A stretch of DNA of 64,000 nt from Falsiroseomonas tokyonensis (lineage in GTDB: Bacteria > Pseudomonadota > Alphaproteobacteria > Acetobacterales > Acetobacteraceae), in assembly GCF_019024325.1 (NCBI RefSeq), contig NZ_JAFNJS010000009.1:115112-179111 (forward strand), read 5' to 3'. Positions 24,465 to 32,942 of the stretch are shown here, piece by piece. The translations under genes were made by a program, and so were the position numbers. Below the pieces are notes generated by a model. That model did not search any database. It had not been told where the DNA came from and was given only the letters and a program-made list of their open reading frames with translations. Numbering within the stretch: position 1 is the stretch's first letter; the number at the start of each line of letters is the position of its first letter.

Positions 24465-24971
24465 CTACTCCGCCCGCAGCGCGGCGCGGATCTCGGCCTG
24501 GCCGGCGGGGTCCTGCAGCCCGGCCAGGCGGGCGGCGGCCACCACGGCATAGCGGTGCAGCAGCGACCGCCGCCGCGCCGGGGCCAGGGGATGGGCGGGG
24601 GCTTCCCGCACCAGGCTGGCCTCCGGCCCCTCCGCCACCACCAGGCCGACATCCTCCGGCAGCAACTCCTCGGGGAAGTCGAGGTCGACGGCGAAGTACA
24701 GCCGGTCACAGAAATCCCTGTACTCCGGCCACTTGCCGTCGCTGAGGAAATCCCGGGCGCAGGACTTCACCTCCAGCACCACGAAGCCGCCATCCGGCTG
24801 CAGCGCCAGGATATCCGCGCGCCGCCCGTTCGGCAGCGGCATCTCCCGCACCGGGGCCCAGCCGCGCTGGGCGCAGAAGCGCGCGGCGGCGCGGCAGACG
24901 GACAGGGTGCGCTCGGCGGGAAGCAGGGCGGGCGAGGACAGGAGCGAGGCGGGGGGCGAAGCTGCGGACAT
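24465..24971 (-). CDS. mmcB: MmcB-family DNA repair protein, SOS-regulated
   Basis: A 168-residue protein with a PD-(D/E)xK nuclease-like core: the aspartate in NGRRADILALQ and ExK in FVVLEVKSCARDF, followed by YRDFCDRLYFAVDLDFPEELL. MmcB is a LexA-controlled protein known from Caulobacter and other alphaproteobacteria, where it protects against mitomycin C damage. The SOS assignment is supported directly here: a perfect GTTC-N7-GTTC box lies 8 bp before the ATG at 24971. No Shine-Dalgarno is visible, and the promoter spacing predicts that transcription starts at the ATG, so the mRNA may be leaderless. It converges with purD. Confidence 0.92.
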   Translation of the reverse strand: MSAASPPASLLSSPALLPAERTLSVCRAAARFCAQRGWAPVREMPLPNGRRADILALQPDGGFVVLEVKSCARDFLSDGKWPEYRDFCDRLYFAVDLDFPEELLPEDVGLVVAEGPEASLVREAPAHPLAPARRRSLLHRYAVVAAARLAGLQDPAGQAEIRAALRAE

Positions 24972-24977
24972 GGCGCA

Positions 24978-25006
24978 TGTTCGCTGTGTGTTCACTGGTT
25001 GGTCAA
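24978..25006 (-). promoter_or_regulatory. SOS box overlapping the mmcB promoter
   Basis: GTTCGCTGTGTGTTC at 24979-24993 is a perfect alphaproteobacterial LexA box (GTTC-N7-GTTC). On the minus strand the -35 TTGACC is at 25006-25001. A 17-bp spacer leads to CGAACA at 24983-24978 as the -10, overlapping one half-site. LexA binding would block polymerase. Seven further bases bring the start of transcription to the A of the mmcB ATG. Confidence 0.88.
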
Positions 25007-25056
25007 GTGTTTCGCATATGGCGGAACCAATGGCTGCGCCATGCGTGTAACAAGCC

Positions 25057-25494
25057 ATGGTCGCCACACGCTTCGCAGTCGCTGTGCACATCCTTCTTCT
25101 GCTGGCCACCGCGCCTGGCGGCCAGCTCACCAGTGGTCGCCTCGCGGAAAGCGTGGGGACCAACCCGGTGGTCATCCGGCGCCTGGCGGGGCAACTGGCC
25201 CGCGCCGGCCTGATCCGGATCCGCCGCGGCCCGGGCGGCGCTGAGCTCGCCCGGCCGCCCGGCGACATCACGCTGGGCCATATCTGGCAGGCCATGCGCC
25301 GCAAGGGCCTGCCGCTTCTGCCGGTGCATCGCGGCCCCGCCCGCAGCGAGCAGGGCCCCGCGCCGGCCATCCCCACCATCCTCCGCCGCGCCTTCGACTC
25401 GGCCGAGGCGGCGATGGAATCGGATCTCTCGGCGGTGACGCTGGAGGAACTCTGCCACCAGATGCGCGCGCCGGCCGAGGCTCACGCCACCTGA
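25057..25494 (+). CDS. Rrf2-family transcriptional regulator without Fe-S cysteines
   Basis: A 145-residue winged-helix protein. The helix-turn-helix lies in ATAPGGQLTSGRLAESVGTNPVVIRRLAGQLARAGLIRIRRGPGGAELARPP. Rrf2 regulators such as IscR carry three cysteines for an iron-sulfur cluster; here only one cysteine (EELCHQ) occurs near the C-terminus, so it belongs with cluster-free relatives like YwnA. The effector is unknown. It is divergent from mmcB, and inverted-repeat-like sequence near 25018-25045 (ATGGCG...CGCCAT) might be an autoregulatory operator. Its 3' end overlaps the convergent Nudix gene by 13 bp. Confidence 0.85.
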   Translation: MVATRFAVAVHILLLLATAPGGQLTSGRLAESVGTNPVVIRRLAGQLARAGLIRIRRGPGGAELARPPGDITLGHIWQAMRRKGLPLLPVHRGPARSEQGPAPAIPTILRRAFDSAEAAMESDLSAVTLEELCHQMRAPAEAHAT

Positions 25495-26369
25495 TCGAGC
25501 CCGGCGCGCAGGAACTCCGCCCCCGGCGCCGCCGCATCGATCAGCCCGTGCCGCAGGAAGAAGTCGATCAGCACAAGGTTCACGTTGAACTTCACCTGGT
25601 CGCGGTCGCGCACCTCCGCCAGCAGGCGTTGCGCGGGCCATAGCTCGAAACGCTCCACCTCCTCGTCATGCGGGCGCGGCACCAGGCCGTCGGGCAGTTC
25701 CAGGTCGTGGCAATGCAGCACGTCCCGCCGCAGCCCCTCCGGCGTCGCCATGACGTAGGAGACGCGACCCACCGGCTGCGCCCGGGCGGCGACCTCGGGC
25801 GGGATCGAGGCCTCCTCCGCCGCTTCCTTCACCAGCGTCTCCGCCGCCGACAGCCCGGCCGGGATGCCACCGGCCACCACATTGTCGATCTGCCCGGGCG
25901 CCACCGATTTGTGGCGGGACCGGAAGCCAACCCAGAGGTGCAGGCCCTCCGCCCGCCGGACGAAGCCGTTCACATGCACGCCCTGGGAGATGGCGCCGAA
26001 GGCCGGCATGGCGCCGCGGTCCAGCTGCGCCAGCACCGGGCCCTCCGGCGTCGCGCGGATATCGAAAAGCTCGCCCCGCAGCGCCAGGTGGCCCCGCCCG
26101 GCCAGGCCCTTGGCGACCTCCGCCAGGGCATGGCTGCGGGCGCCGGGTGCGCGCAGGCGGCCGGCCAGCGCCACGCCCTGGTGGTCGAAATGGAAGTCCC
26201 GCGGGTAGAAGGCCAGCGCCCGGGCCAGGTCCCCCCCCACCCAGCCGACCTGCGCCTCCCCGATCCGGAAGCGGAGGAGATGGGCGGGGGAGGCGATGTT
26301 GTTGCAGGCCTGGATATGTCGCTCGAAGCGGGCGAGAGCAGGATCGGGCGGCGGGTCGGTGGGGGGCAT
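25482..26369 (-). CDS. DUF4743-Nudix hydrolase (thiamine-diphosphate-type)
   Basis: A 295-residue protein. The N-terminal DUF4743 region reads LARFERHIQACNNIASPAHLLRFRIGEAQVGWV. The Nudix domain has its box as GGIPAGLSAAETLVKEAAEEASIP, with lysine replacing the usual arginine. It then continues VSYVMATPEGLRRDVLHCHDLELP and DEEVERFELWP. This architecture is that of the plant NUDT20/24 and yeast Tnr3 C-terminal enzymes, which remove damaged or excess thiamine diphosphate; that activity is inferred from family membership. The ATG at 26369 begins the conserved region; an antisense frame extends far upstream but is a composition artefact. It is convergent with the Rrf2 gene. Confidence 0.88.
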   Translation of the reverse strand: MPPTDPPPDPALARFERHIQACNNIASPAHLLRFRIGEAQVGWVGGDLARALAFYPRDFHFDHQGVALAGRLRAPGARSHALAEVAKGLAGRGHLALRGELFDIRATPEGPVLAQLDRGAMPAFGAISQGVHVNGFVRRAEGLHLWVGFRSRHKSVAPGQIDNVVAGGIPAGLSAAETLVKEAAEEASIPPEVAARAQPVGRVSYVMATPEGLRRDVLHCHDLELPDGLVPRPHDEEVERFELWPAQRLLAEVRDRDQVKFNVNLVLIDFFLRHGLIDAAAPGAEFLRAGLDQVA

Positions 26370-26396
26370 GGGGCCCTGTAGCGCGCACAGCGCATG

Positions 26397-26432
26397 GCAC
26401 GGAAGCCCGTGCGGCGCTTTGCGCCCGGCGCT
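26397..26432. repeat. Paired hairpins, possible degenerate third copy of the 16248/50691 element
   Basis: Two adjacent perfect hairpins, GCACGG-AAGC-CCGTGC (26397-26412) and GGCGC-TTT-GCGCC (26413-26425), precede the exporter gene. The second runs into GCGCCCGGCGCT, the 3' core of the 16248-16288 and 50691-50731 blocks. The relationship is plausible but short. Confidence 0.5.
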
Positions 26433-26474
26433 AGAAGCCCCATCTGCTGACCAACTGGCTTCCGGAGCTTTCCT

Positions 26475-28370
26475 GTGCGGACCGACCAACCCCGCGAGCG
26501 TGGCCATCTGCGCACGCTGCTGACGCTTGCCCCCTATCTGTGGCCGAAAGGAGAGTTGGGGCTGCGCCTGCGCGTGGTGGCCAGCCTGGTGCTCCTGGTC
26601 TTCGCCAAGGCCGCCAATGTGGTGGTGCCCATCGCCTTCGCCCGCGCGGTGGATGCCCTGGCGCCGGAGGCCGGGGTTGCGGCGGGCATTGCCGTGGTGC
26701 CCATCGCCCTGGTGCTGGCCTATGGCCTGTTGCGGCTGACCAGCTCCGCCTTCAACGAGGCGCGCGACGCCATCTTCGTGAAGGTGCAGGCGCGCGCCAT
26801 GCGGCGCATCGCGCTGCAGGTCTTCCAGCACCTGCATGCCCTGTCCCTGCGCTTCCACCTGGACCGGCAGACCGGCGGCCTGTCCCGCGTGCTGGAACGC
26901 GGCACCCGCGGCATGACCTTCGTGCTGGATTTTCTCCTCTTCAACATCGTGCCGACGATCTTCGAGATCCTGCTGGTGGCGGCGATCCTCTGGGGCATGT
27001 TCGACTTCAGCTTCAGCTTCGTCATCCTGGTGACGGTCGGCATCTACATCGCCTTTACGCTGATGTTCACCGAATGGCGCCTGCGCTTCCGCCGCGCGAT
27101 GAACGACACGGATACCGAGGCCAATACCCGCGCCGTCGACAGCCTTCTGAACTTCGAGACGGTGAAGTATTTCGGCAATGAGCGGCACGAGGCCCGGCGC
27201 TACGACGCCAGCATGGAACGCTACGAGCGCGCCTATTCGCGGTCCGAGGTCAGCCTGAACGCGCTGAACTTCGGCCAGCAGGCGGTGATCGCGGTCGGCC
27301 TGACGGTGGTGATGATGATGGCCGCCGGCCGTGTTTCCGGCGGCGGCATGACGGTAGGCGACTTCGTGCTGGTCAACACCTACATGATCCAGCTGTTCCA
27401 GCCGCTGAATTTCCTCGGCTTCGCCTATCGCGAGATCAAGCAGGGGCTGGTGGACATGGAAGCCATGTTCGCCCTGATGCGGGAGGACCGCGAGGTGGCG
27501 GACGCGCCCGGTGCGCCGGCCCTGGTCGCGACCGGCGGCGAGGTGCGCTTCGAGAATGTGCGCTTCGGCTACCGGCCGGACCGGGAAATCCTGAAGGGCG
27601 TCAGCTTCACCGTGCCGCCGGGCCGGACGCTGGCCATCGTGGGTCCCACGGGCGCGGGCAAGTCCACCATCAGCCGCCTGCTGTTCCGCTTCTATGACGC
27701 GACCGGCGGGCGCGTGCTGATCGACGGGCAGGATGTGCGGGAAGTGCAGCAGGACAGCGTCCGCGCCGCCATCGGCGTGGTGCCGCAGGACACCGTGCTG
27801 TTCAACGACACCATCCGCTACAACATCGCCTATGGCCGCCCCGGCGCGACGCAGGAGGAGGTGGAGGCCGCCGCCCGTGCCGCCCAGGTGCACGACTTCG
27901 TGCTGCGCCTGCCGGATGGCTACGACACCAAGGTGGGCGAGCGCGGCTTGAAGCTTTCGGGCGGCGAGAAGCAGCGCGTGGCCATCGCCCGCACCCTGCT
28001 GAAGAACCCCCGCATCGTCATCCTGGACGAGGCGACCAGCGCCCTGGATACCCGCACCGAGCAGGACATCCAGGCCGCGCTGCGCGACGCCGCCCGCGGC
28101 CGCACCACCCTGGTCATCGCCCATCGCCTGTCCACCGTGGTGGATGCGGACGAGATCCTGGTGCTGCAGGAAGGCCAGGTGGCGGAGCGGGGTTCGCATG
28201 CCGCGCTGATCGCCGCCGATGGCCTCTATGCCGCCATGTGGCGCCGCCAGTCCGAGGCGGTGGCGGCGGCGGAGGCCGCCGCGGCGGCCCAGGCGGCGGA
28301 AGCCGCCACGGGGATCCAGGCGGCGGAAGCCGCCAAGGGCATTCAGGCGGCATCGAAGCTGCCCGCCTGA
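26475..28370 (+). CDS. Atm1/HMT1-type ABC exporter (fused permease-ATPase)
   Basis: A 631-residue half-transporter. The N-terminal permease domain of six helices includes ARAMRRIALQVFQHLHALSLRFHLDRQTGGLSRVLERGTRG and NFETVKYFGNERHE, the Atm1 hallmark. The C-terminal ATPase has Walker A GPTGAGKST, signature LSGGEKQR, Walker B RIVILDEATSALD and the H-loop VIAHRLS. Bacterial and mitochondrial Atm1 proteins export glutathione-linked sulfur or metal species in support of Fe-S/heavy-metal homeostasis. GTG start at 26475. The C-terminal tail after the ATPase is an alanine/glutamate repeat (AAEAATGIQ, AAEAAKGIQ) encoded by 27-bp tandem units. Confidence 0.94.
   Translation: MRTDQPRERGHLRTLLTLAPYLWPKGELGLRLRVVASLVLLVFAKAANVVVPIAFARAVDALAPEAGVAAGIAVVPIALVLAYGLLRLTSSAFNEARDAIFVKVQARAMRRIALQVFQHLHALSLRFHLDRQTGGLSRVLERGTRGMTFVLDFLLFNIVPTIFEILLVAAILWGMFDFSFSFVILVTVGIYIAFTLMFTEWRLRFRRAMNDTDTEANTRAVDSLLNFETVKYFGNERHEARRYDASMERYERAYSRSEVSLNALNFGQQAVIAVGLTVVMMMAAGRVSGGGMTVGDFVLVNTYMIQLFQPLNFLGFAYREIKQGLVDMEAMFALMREDREVADAPGAPALVATGGEVRFENVRFGYRPDREILKGVSFTVPPGRTLAIVGPTGAGKSTISRLLFRFYDATGGRVLIDGQDVREVQQDSVRAAIGVVPQDTVLFNDTIRYNIAYGRPGATQEEVEAAARAAQVHDFVLRLPDGYDTKVGERGLKLSGGEKQRVAIARTLLKNPRIVILDEATSALDTRTEQDIQAALRDAARGRTTLVIAHRLSTVVDADEILVLQEGQVAERGSHAALIAADGLYAAMWRRQSEAVAAAEAAAAAQAAEAATGIQAAEAAKGIQAASKLPA
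28290..28343 (+). repeat. 27-bp tandem duplication in the exporter 3' end
   Basis: Two in-frame units start at 28290 and 28317 and differ at a few bases. Each contains the perfect hairpin GGCGGC-GGAA-GCCGCC. They encode QAAEAATGI and QAAEAAKGI in the unstructured tail of the ABC exporter. Confidence 0.88.
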
Positions 28371-28428
28371 GGGGGGTTCCCATGCCGCGCCCGCCTGCCT
28401 ATGTCCCGATTCATTGAGGAGGCCGCCT

Positions 28429-28698
28429 ATGCAGTTCGACCCCCAGGGCGAGGCCCCTGAAGATCTCAGCCATGCCGGTTCGGTGGTGGACAAGGCCATC
28501 GAATACATGATCGAGCAGGGCATCGACCCGATCTCCATCGCCTCGGCCCTGCTCGGCGGCTCGCTCGGCATGCTGGCGCGCAGCATGGACGACCGCGCGG
28601 TGGCCGGCGTGCTGCGCAGCGCCCTCGCCTCGGTCGAAGCCGGCGAATTGGCGGAGATGCGGCGCGCGTCGGAAGCCGAGCAGGCGGCTAATCCCTGA
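28429..28698 (+). CDS. Small hypothetical protein
   Basis: An 89-residue acidic protein I do not recognise. It begins MQFDPQGEAPEDLSHAGSVVDKAIEYMIEQGIDPISIAS and has a central small-residue hydrophobic stretch (ALLGGSLGMLARSM) and a charged helical C-terminus. It may be a membrane-associated or oligomeric helical protein. A very good ribosome site (TGAGGAGG) lies 7 bp before the ATG at 28429. It begins 58 bp after the ABC exporter stop on the same strand, so co-transcription with it is likely. Confidence 0.72.
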   Translation: MQFDPQGEAPEDLSHAGSVVDKAIEYMIEQGIDPISIASALLGGSLGMLARSMDDRAVAGVLRSALASVEAGELAEMRRASEAEQAANP

Positions 28699-28717
28699 GC
28701 TGGGGCCGGCCCCAGGC

Positions 28718-28746
28718 TTGACGAACCGGGCGCGATCCGCGATACG
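28718..28746 (+). promoter_or_regulatory. Candidate promoter of rpmB
   Basis: TTGACG (28718-28723), a 17-bp spacer and GATACG (28741-28746) fit the alphaproteobacterial sigma-70 pattern with a strong -35. The rpmB ATG follows 85 bp downstream. Confidence 0.5.
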
Positions 28747-28831
28747 CCCCGGCTCCGGACCACTTCCGCGCGCGGCTGCCTGGACCACTCGGCCCAGGAC
28801 CCGCGCGTGTGCTTTTCGGGATTGATGAGTC

Positions 28832-29128
28832 ATGGCCCGCCGCTGCGGTATCACCGGCAAGGGCGTGCTGACGGGCAACAACGTCAGCCACGCCAACAAC
28901 AAGACGCGCCGGCGCTTCCTGCCGAACATGCAGGAGACGTCGTTCTTCTCGGACATCCTGGGCACGCCGGTCCGGATGCGCCTGACGGTGAACGGCATCC
29001 GCACGGTGGAGCACAATGGGGGTCTCGACTCCTTCCTGCTCGGCACCCCGGACCGCCGCCTGCCGGTCGAGGCGCTGGTGCTGAAGCGCCGGCTGGAGCG
29101 CGCGCGGGACAAGAAGGCCGCTGCCTGA
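28832..29128 (+). CDS. rpmB: 50S ribosomal protein L28
   Basis: A 98-residue protein that is clearly L28: [34 protein letters not shown] at the N-terminus, then [23 protein letters not shown]28 binds 23S rRNA near the exit region of the large subunit. The alphaproteobacterial long form is seen, without zinc-ribbon cysteine pairs. No strong Shine-Dalgarno precedes the ATG. It has its own candidate promoter and a hairpin after the stop, so it is probably monocistronic. Confidence 0.98.
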   Translation: MARRCGITGKGVLTGNNVSHANNKTRRRFLPNMQETSFFSDILGTPVRMRLTVNGIRTVEHNGGLDSFLLGTPDRRLPVEALVLKRRLERARDKKAAA

Positions 29129-29134
29129 TCCGGC

Positions 29135-29158
29135 GGCGCGGGCCAGGGCGCCCGCGCC
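29135..29158 (+). terminator. Hairpin after rpmB
   Basis: A perfect 9-bp stem GGCGCGGGC / GCCCGCGCC with a 6-nt loop lies 7 bp after the rpmB stop. There is no U-tract, so termination by this element alone is uncertain. A second small hairpin (ACACGA-AA-TCGTGT) lies near 29208-29221. Confidence 0.45.
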
Positions 29159-29285
29159 AGCCGTTCAGGGCGACCCCACCGTCATGGGGCACCCCCTGGC
29201 CGCCCGACACGAAATCGTGTGGTTGGGCGCGATGCGGACGGTGCATTAACCGCGCGGCAACCGGCGCGGCGCCAAGCTTCCGGCG

Positions 29286-30095
29286 ATGCCAACCGAGTCG
29301 CACCTTGCCGTCGCCCTCCTGGTCCTCGGAGCCTGGATCGCCTGCGCCTTGTGGGTCCGCAGCGCCCTCCTCCAATCGCGGGATCGCGTCGCCTCGGCCG
29401 AACGCCTTGCCGCCGCACGGGGGCGCTGCCTTTCGCTGGCCGCGCAGGAATTGCGGGGGCCGGGCCTGGCGCTGATGGCGCAGGCCGCGGACGAAAGCCC
29501 CGCCCCCCGCCGTGCGGGCGAGGAAACCCAGCTGAAGGCGGTCGCCCAACAATTGCTGCGCCTGGCCGATGACCTGGCCGACTTCGCCACCGAACCCTCC
29601 CCCCGCTCCCTGCACGAGGCCCCGGCCCTGCTCGGCCCTGTGATCGATGCCGCAGTCGCCGGCGTCAGCGCCCAGCTGGGCGCCGGCCGCCGCCATTGGC
29701 AGGTGGAGCCCGATCTGCGGGCGCTGCGCGTGCGTGCCGATAGCCGCGCGCTGGAAGGCGCGCTGGCCGCCCTGCTGCGCCGCGCCGCGCGCCATTCCCG
29801 CGACGGCGATGTGGTGGCGCTGCGCCATGTGCTGGGATCGGAAACGGTCGCCATCGTGGTGGAGGATGAGGGCGATGGCCTGCCGGCGCAGGACCTGGTG
29901 CCGGAATCCGCCAGCCCCAGCCAGCAGTCCGGCCTCGGCGCCGGCAATGGCTCACGCGGGCTGGACCTCGGCCTGACCCTGGCGCGTTCCCTGGCCGCGG
30001 CGCATGGCGGCGACATCCGCCTGGAAAGCGCCCCCGGCATCGGCGCCCGCGCCTGGCTCACCCTGCCGCGCACACGGCTGCTCGACGCGGCCTGA
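29286..30095 (+). CDS. Histidine-kinase-like protein lacking the phospho-histidine
   Basis: A 269-residue protein with one N-terminal membrane helix (VALLVLGAWIACALWV), a DHp-like helical pair and a C-terminal HATPase_c fold. At the phosphoacceptor position, where active kinases read HELRTPL, it has QELRGPG with Gln54. The N-box is also altered (LLRRAARHS, with no asparagine). The G1 box VEDEGDGLP and the G2 region RGLDLGLTLARSLAAAHGGDI are preserved. It may be a pseudokinase or an ATP-binding regulator of another kinase. No response regulator is adjacent. The lipoprotein gene at 30102-31064 converges on it with a 6-bp gap. Confidence 0.72.
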   Translation: MPTESHLAVALLVLGAWIACALWVRSALLQSRDRVASAERLAAARGRCLSLAAQELRGPGLALMAQAADESPAPRRAGEETQLKAVAQQLLRLADDLADFATEPSPRSLHEAPALLGPVIDAAVAGVSAQLGAGRRHWQVEPDLRALRVRADSRALEGALAALLRRAARHSRDGDVVALRHVLGSETVAIVVEDEGDGLPAQDLVPESASPSQQSGLGAGNGSRGLDLGLTLARSLAAAHGGDIRLESAPGIGARAWLTLPRTRLLDAA

Positions 30096-30101
30096 TCGGG
30101 A

Positions 30102-31064
30102 TCAGCTGGGCGCCTCGAACAGCAGCAGCAGGCTGCGCTGCCAGAGGCTTTCATTGTCGTCGGAGATCAGCGCCACCAGCACGCGGCCCTCTCGCTCCAG
30201 CACCGCCACACCCTCGTAATTGTCGACCGGCAACGGGGGCTCCAGGCGCAGCAGGACCTCGCCCTGCACCAGTCGGCCCTGGCTGGCCTGGCGCAGCTGG
30301 TCGGGGGCCAGGCGCAGCAGACGGCCGCCAAAGCCGGCCAGCAGGCCGAAGGACCGCTCCAGCACCAGCGCGCCGCCATCCGGCAGCGCCGCCGCATCCA
30401 CCGGCACATGGCCGGCAGCGGGACGATAGCCGAAGGCGCGCCAGGAGTCGGGGCCGCCGATCCAGCCGGTAAGGTCGCCGGGCTCGCCCGGACCCCAGGG
30501 CAGCCCCTCGGACAGCGCCAGCCAGCGCCCATCCGCCAGCACCGCCAGGGATTCCAGCGCGGCATTGCCGGGCGAGCGATCGAGTCCCGGCGGGGCGGGC
30601 ATGGGGCGGGCGGGGCCCGTCCAGCTGGCATAGGCGGCGATGCGGTGCCGGCGCTCGAAACCCACCAGCCAGGTGCCGTCCGGCAGCCGCGCCAGCGCCT
30701 CCGCATCCGCCGCGCGGCCGGGCGGCATGGCGCGGCCCCGCTCGTCCCGCAAAAAGCCACTGCGGATCAGCGAAAGGTTCAGGGGCCGCAGCCCCTCATC
30801 CAGCGCCAGCCGCATCTCGACGAAGCGCGCGCGATCGCTGATGGCGGTCAGCGTCAGGTCTGGCGCCAGATGCAGCCCGGACAGCCCGCCGAAGCCCAGC
30901 ACGCCGGTGTTGATCTCCAGGCCGCCGAGCAGCCGGAGCGCGCCGAAGGGGCCCTCCGGCAGGTCGAGCCGGCGGGTGAGCGGCGGCTCCGCCCCCTTCC
31001 CGCAGCTGGGCAGCGCCGCCAGCGCGGCGGCGGCGCCCAGCAGAAGACCGCGGCGGGTGGTCAG
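30102..31064 (-). CDS. Esterase-like/phytase-domain lipoprotein, apparent CTG start
   Basis: About 320 residues. The body matches the phytase-like (PF13449) beta-propeller family: [59 protein letters not shown] and [25 protein letters not shown]. The frame continues upstream of the first GTG (30902) into a clear lipoprotein signal, [20 protein letters not shown], followed by [24 protein letters not shown]. No ATG, GTG or TTG occurs in that extension. The only codon at its edge is CTG at 31064-31062, overlapping the TGA of cobT as CTGA. I therefore annotate from CTG; starting at 30902 would delete the export signal. A sequencing error is the alternative. Its enzymatic activity is unknown. Confidence 0.68.
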   Translation of the reverse strand: MTTRRGLLLGAAAALAALPSCGKGAEPPLTRRLDLPEGPFGALRLLGGLEINTGVLGFGGLSGLHLAPDLTLTAISDRARFVEMRLALDEGLRPLNLSLIRSGFLRDERGRAMPPGRAADAEALARLPDGTWLVGFERRHRIAAYASWTGPARPMPAPPGLDRSPGNAALESLAVLADGRWLALSEGLPWGPGEPGDLTGWIGGPDSWRAFGYRPAAGHVPVDAAALPDGGALVLERSFGLLAGFGGRLLRLAPDQLRQASQGRLVQGEVLLRLEPPLPVDNYEGVAVLEREGRVLVALISDDNESLWQRSLLLLFEAPS

Positions 31065-32929
31065 GCGACCAGGGGCGCGCGTTCGGAAGCGGCCCGCTGC
31101 CAGGCCAGCGCCGCATCCTCGTCGAAGAGCTCGGCGAGCTTCTTCATCATGGTGCCGCCCAGCTCCTCCGCATCCACGATGGTCACCGCGCGGCGGTAGT
31201 AGCGGGTGACGTCGTGGCCGATGCCGATGGCGATCAGCTCCACCGCCTCGCGGCCCTCGATCTCGCCGATCACCTTGCGCAGGTGGCGCTCCAGATAGTT
31301 GCCGGGGTTCACGGACAGGGTGCTGTCATCCACCGGCGCGCCGTCCGAGATCACCATCAGGATGCGGCGATGCTCGGTGCGGGTCAGCAGGCGCTTGTAG
31401 GCCCATTCCAGCGCCTCGCCGTCGATGTTCTCCTTCAGCAGCCCCTCGCGCAGCATCAGGCCGAGGTTCTTGCGGGCGCGGCGCCAGGGGGCGTCGGCCG
31501 ACTTGTAGATGACGTGGCGCAGGTCGTTCAGCCGGCCCGGATTGCGCGGCTTGCCCTCCTGCACCCAGCGCTCGCGGCTCTGGCCGCCTTTCCAGGCGCG
31601 GGTGGTGAAGCCCAGGATCTCGACCTTCACCGAGCAGCGCTCCAGCGTGCGGGCCAGGATGTCGCAGCACATGGCGGCCACGGTGATCGGCCGGCCGCGC
31701 ATGGAGCCGGAATTGTCGATCAGCAGGGTCACCACCGTGTCCCGGAAATCCGCCTCGCGCTCCTTCTTGTAGGACAGCGACTGCATCGGGTTCACCACGA
31801 CGCGCGCCAGCCGCGCCACGTCCAGGATCCCCTCCTCCAGGTCGAATTCCCAGGCGCGCTGCTGCTGCGCCATCAGCCGGCGCTGCAGCCGGTTCGCCAG
31901 CTTGGAAACCACGCCCTGCAGGTGGGACAGCTGCTGGTCGAGCTGCTGGCGGAGGCGGGCGAGCTCATCCGCGTCACACAGGTCATCGGCCTCGACGACC
32001 TCGTCGAAGGCCTTGTTGTAGGCGCGGTAGATGGAGGCGTCGTCGGTGGCCGGCACCTCCTTGCGCTGCTGCGGTCCGCCCGGGCGGTCGTCGCCCTCGG
32101 CGGCGGCGCCTTCCTCCTCGCCCTCCTGGCCCTCATCCTCGGCGGCGTCGCCCTGCATGGTCTCGGGCTGGGCGCCGAGCATGCTCTCGGTGTCCTGGGC
32201 CTGGGATTCGCCCTCGCCGGACTGGTCCTGCTGCGAGGTGGTCTCGCCGCCCTCGCCCTCCTCCTCATCCTGCTCGGCCTCGGTCTCCACTTCGGCCTCG
32301 GCCAGGTCGAGCGCGGCCAGCAGCTTGCGGGCGGCGCGGCCGAAGGCGTCCTGGTCCGTGCTGCGCTCGGCCATCTCGGCCAGCGCAGCCTCGGCGGATT
32401 CGCCGATGGTGTCGCGCCACATGTCGAGGATGCGCTGGGCGGCGGCGGGGGCTGGCTCCCCGGACAGACGCTCCCGCGCCAGCAGGCCCAGCGCCGCGGC
32501 CAGCGGTAGCTGGTCCTTCCGCGTCATGCGGTCGTAGCCCTCCGACTCGCACTGGTCGGTCAGCCGGGCGCGCAGATTGGCGGCGACGCCGGACATGTGC
32601 TGGCTGCCCACCACCTCGACCCGCACATCCTCCAGCGCGTCGAAGACCTCCCGCGCCTCGCGGCGGGCGGGGATCCGGTTGGCGTGCACGCCCTCATCAT
32701 GGTGGCGCAGCTTCAGCGCGATGGCGTCCGCCGCGCCGCGCAGCTTGGCCATTTCGGCCGGCGGCAAGGCGCGCGTCGGCAGCGGCAGGCGGGCGCGCTT
32801 GCCGGCGAGGCCGGAGGGGCCTGGCTGATAGGCCACCTGCACTTCCGGCTGGCGCGCGATGGCGCGCACCGCGCCGGCGGTGGCCCGCTTGAATTCTTCC
32901 TGGCGCGTCTGGTCGGGCTTGCCGCTCAT
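31061..32929 (-). CDS. cobT: Cobaltochelatase subunit CobT
   Basis: A 622-residue protein. With CobN and CobS, CobT forms the aerobic ATP-dependent chelatase that inserts cobalt into hydrogenobyrinate diamide during B12 synthesis. The N-terminal half is conserved ([21 protein letters not shown]). An acidic linker (about 205-300, long runs of E, D, Q and G) follows, then a C-terminal VWA domain with the MIDAS motif [12 protein letters not shown] and [21 protein letters not shown]. All are typical of CobT. The stop overlaps the lipoprotein's CTG start. cobS lies upstream on the same strand with a GST gene between; cobN is not in the window. Confidence 0.96.
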   Translation of the reverse strand: MSGKPDQTRQEEFKRATAGAVRAIARQPEVQVAYQPGPSGLAGKRARLPLPTRALPPAEMAKLRGAADAIALKLRHHDEGVHANRIPARREAREVFDALEDVRVEVVGSQHMSGVAANLRARLTDQCESEGYDRMTRKDQLPLAAALGLLARERLSGEPAPAAAQRILDMWRDTIGESAEAALAEMAERSTDQDAFGRAARKLLAALDLAEAEVETEAEQDEEEGEGGETTSQQDQSGEGESQAQDTESMLGAQPETMQGDAAEDEGQEGEEEGAAAEGDDRPGGPQQRKEVPATDDASIYRAYNKAFDEVVEADDLCDADELARLRQQLDQQLSHLQGVVSKLANRLQRRLMAQQQRAWEFDLEEGILDVARLARVVVNPMQSLSYKKEREADFRDTVVTLLIDNSGSMRGRPITVAAMCCDILARTLERCSVKVEILGFTTRAWKGGQSRERWVQEGKPRNPGRLNDLRHVIYKSADAPWRRARKNLGLMLREGLLKENIDGEALEWAYKRLLTRTEHRRILMVISDGAPVDDSTLSVNPGNYLERHLRKVIGEIEGREAVELIAIGIGHDVTRYYRRAVTIVDAEELGGTMMKKLAELFDEDAALAWQRAASERAPLVA

Positions 32930-32942
32930 GCTTGGAAATCCG

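Noticed and set aside
25482-28763. A 1093-codon open frame on the minus strand opposite the ABC exporter and rpmB-proximal genes
   Set aside because: Only the first ~295 codons' worth at the 3' end (25482-26369) encode a recognisable protein. The rest is antisense to a clear ABC exporter and has the Gln/His/Arg-rich composition of a high-GC shadow frame.
30102-30902. Starting the phytase-like gene at the GTG at 30902
   Set aside because: It would remove a clear signal peptide, lipobox and the first conserved propeller strand (LGGLEINTG) encoded in the same open frame.
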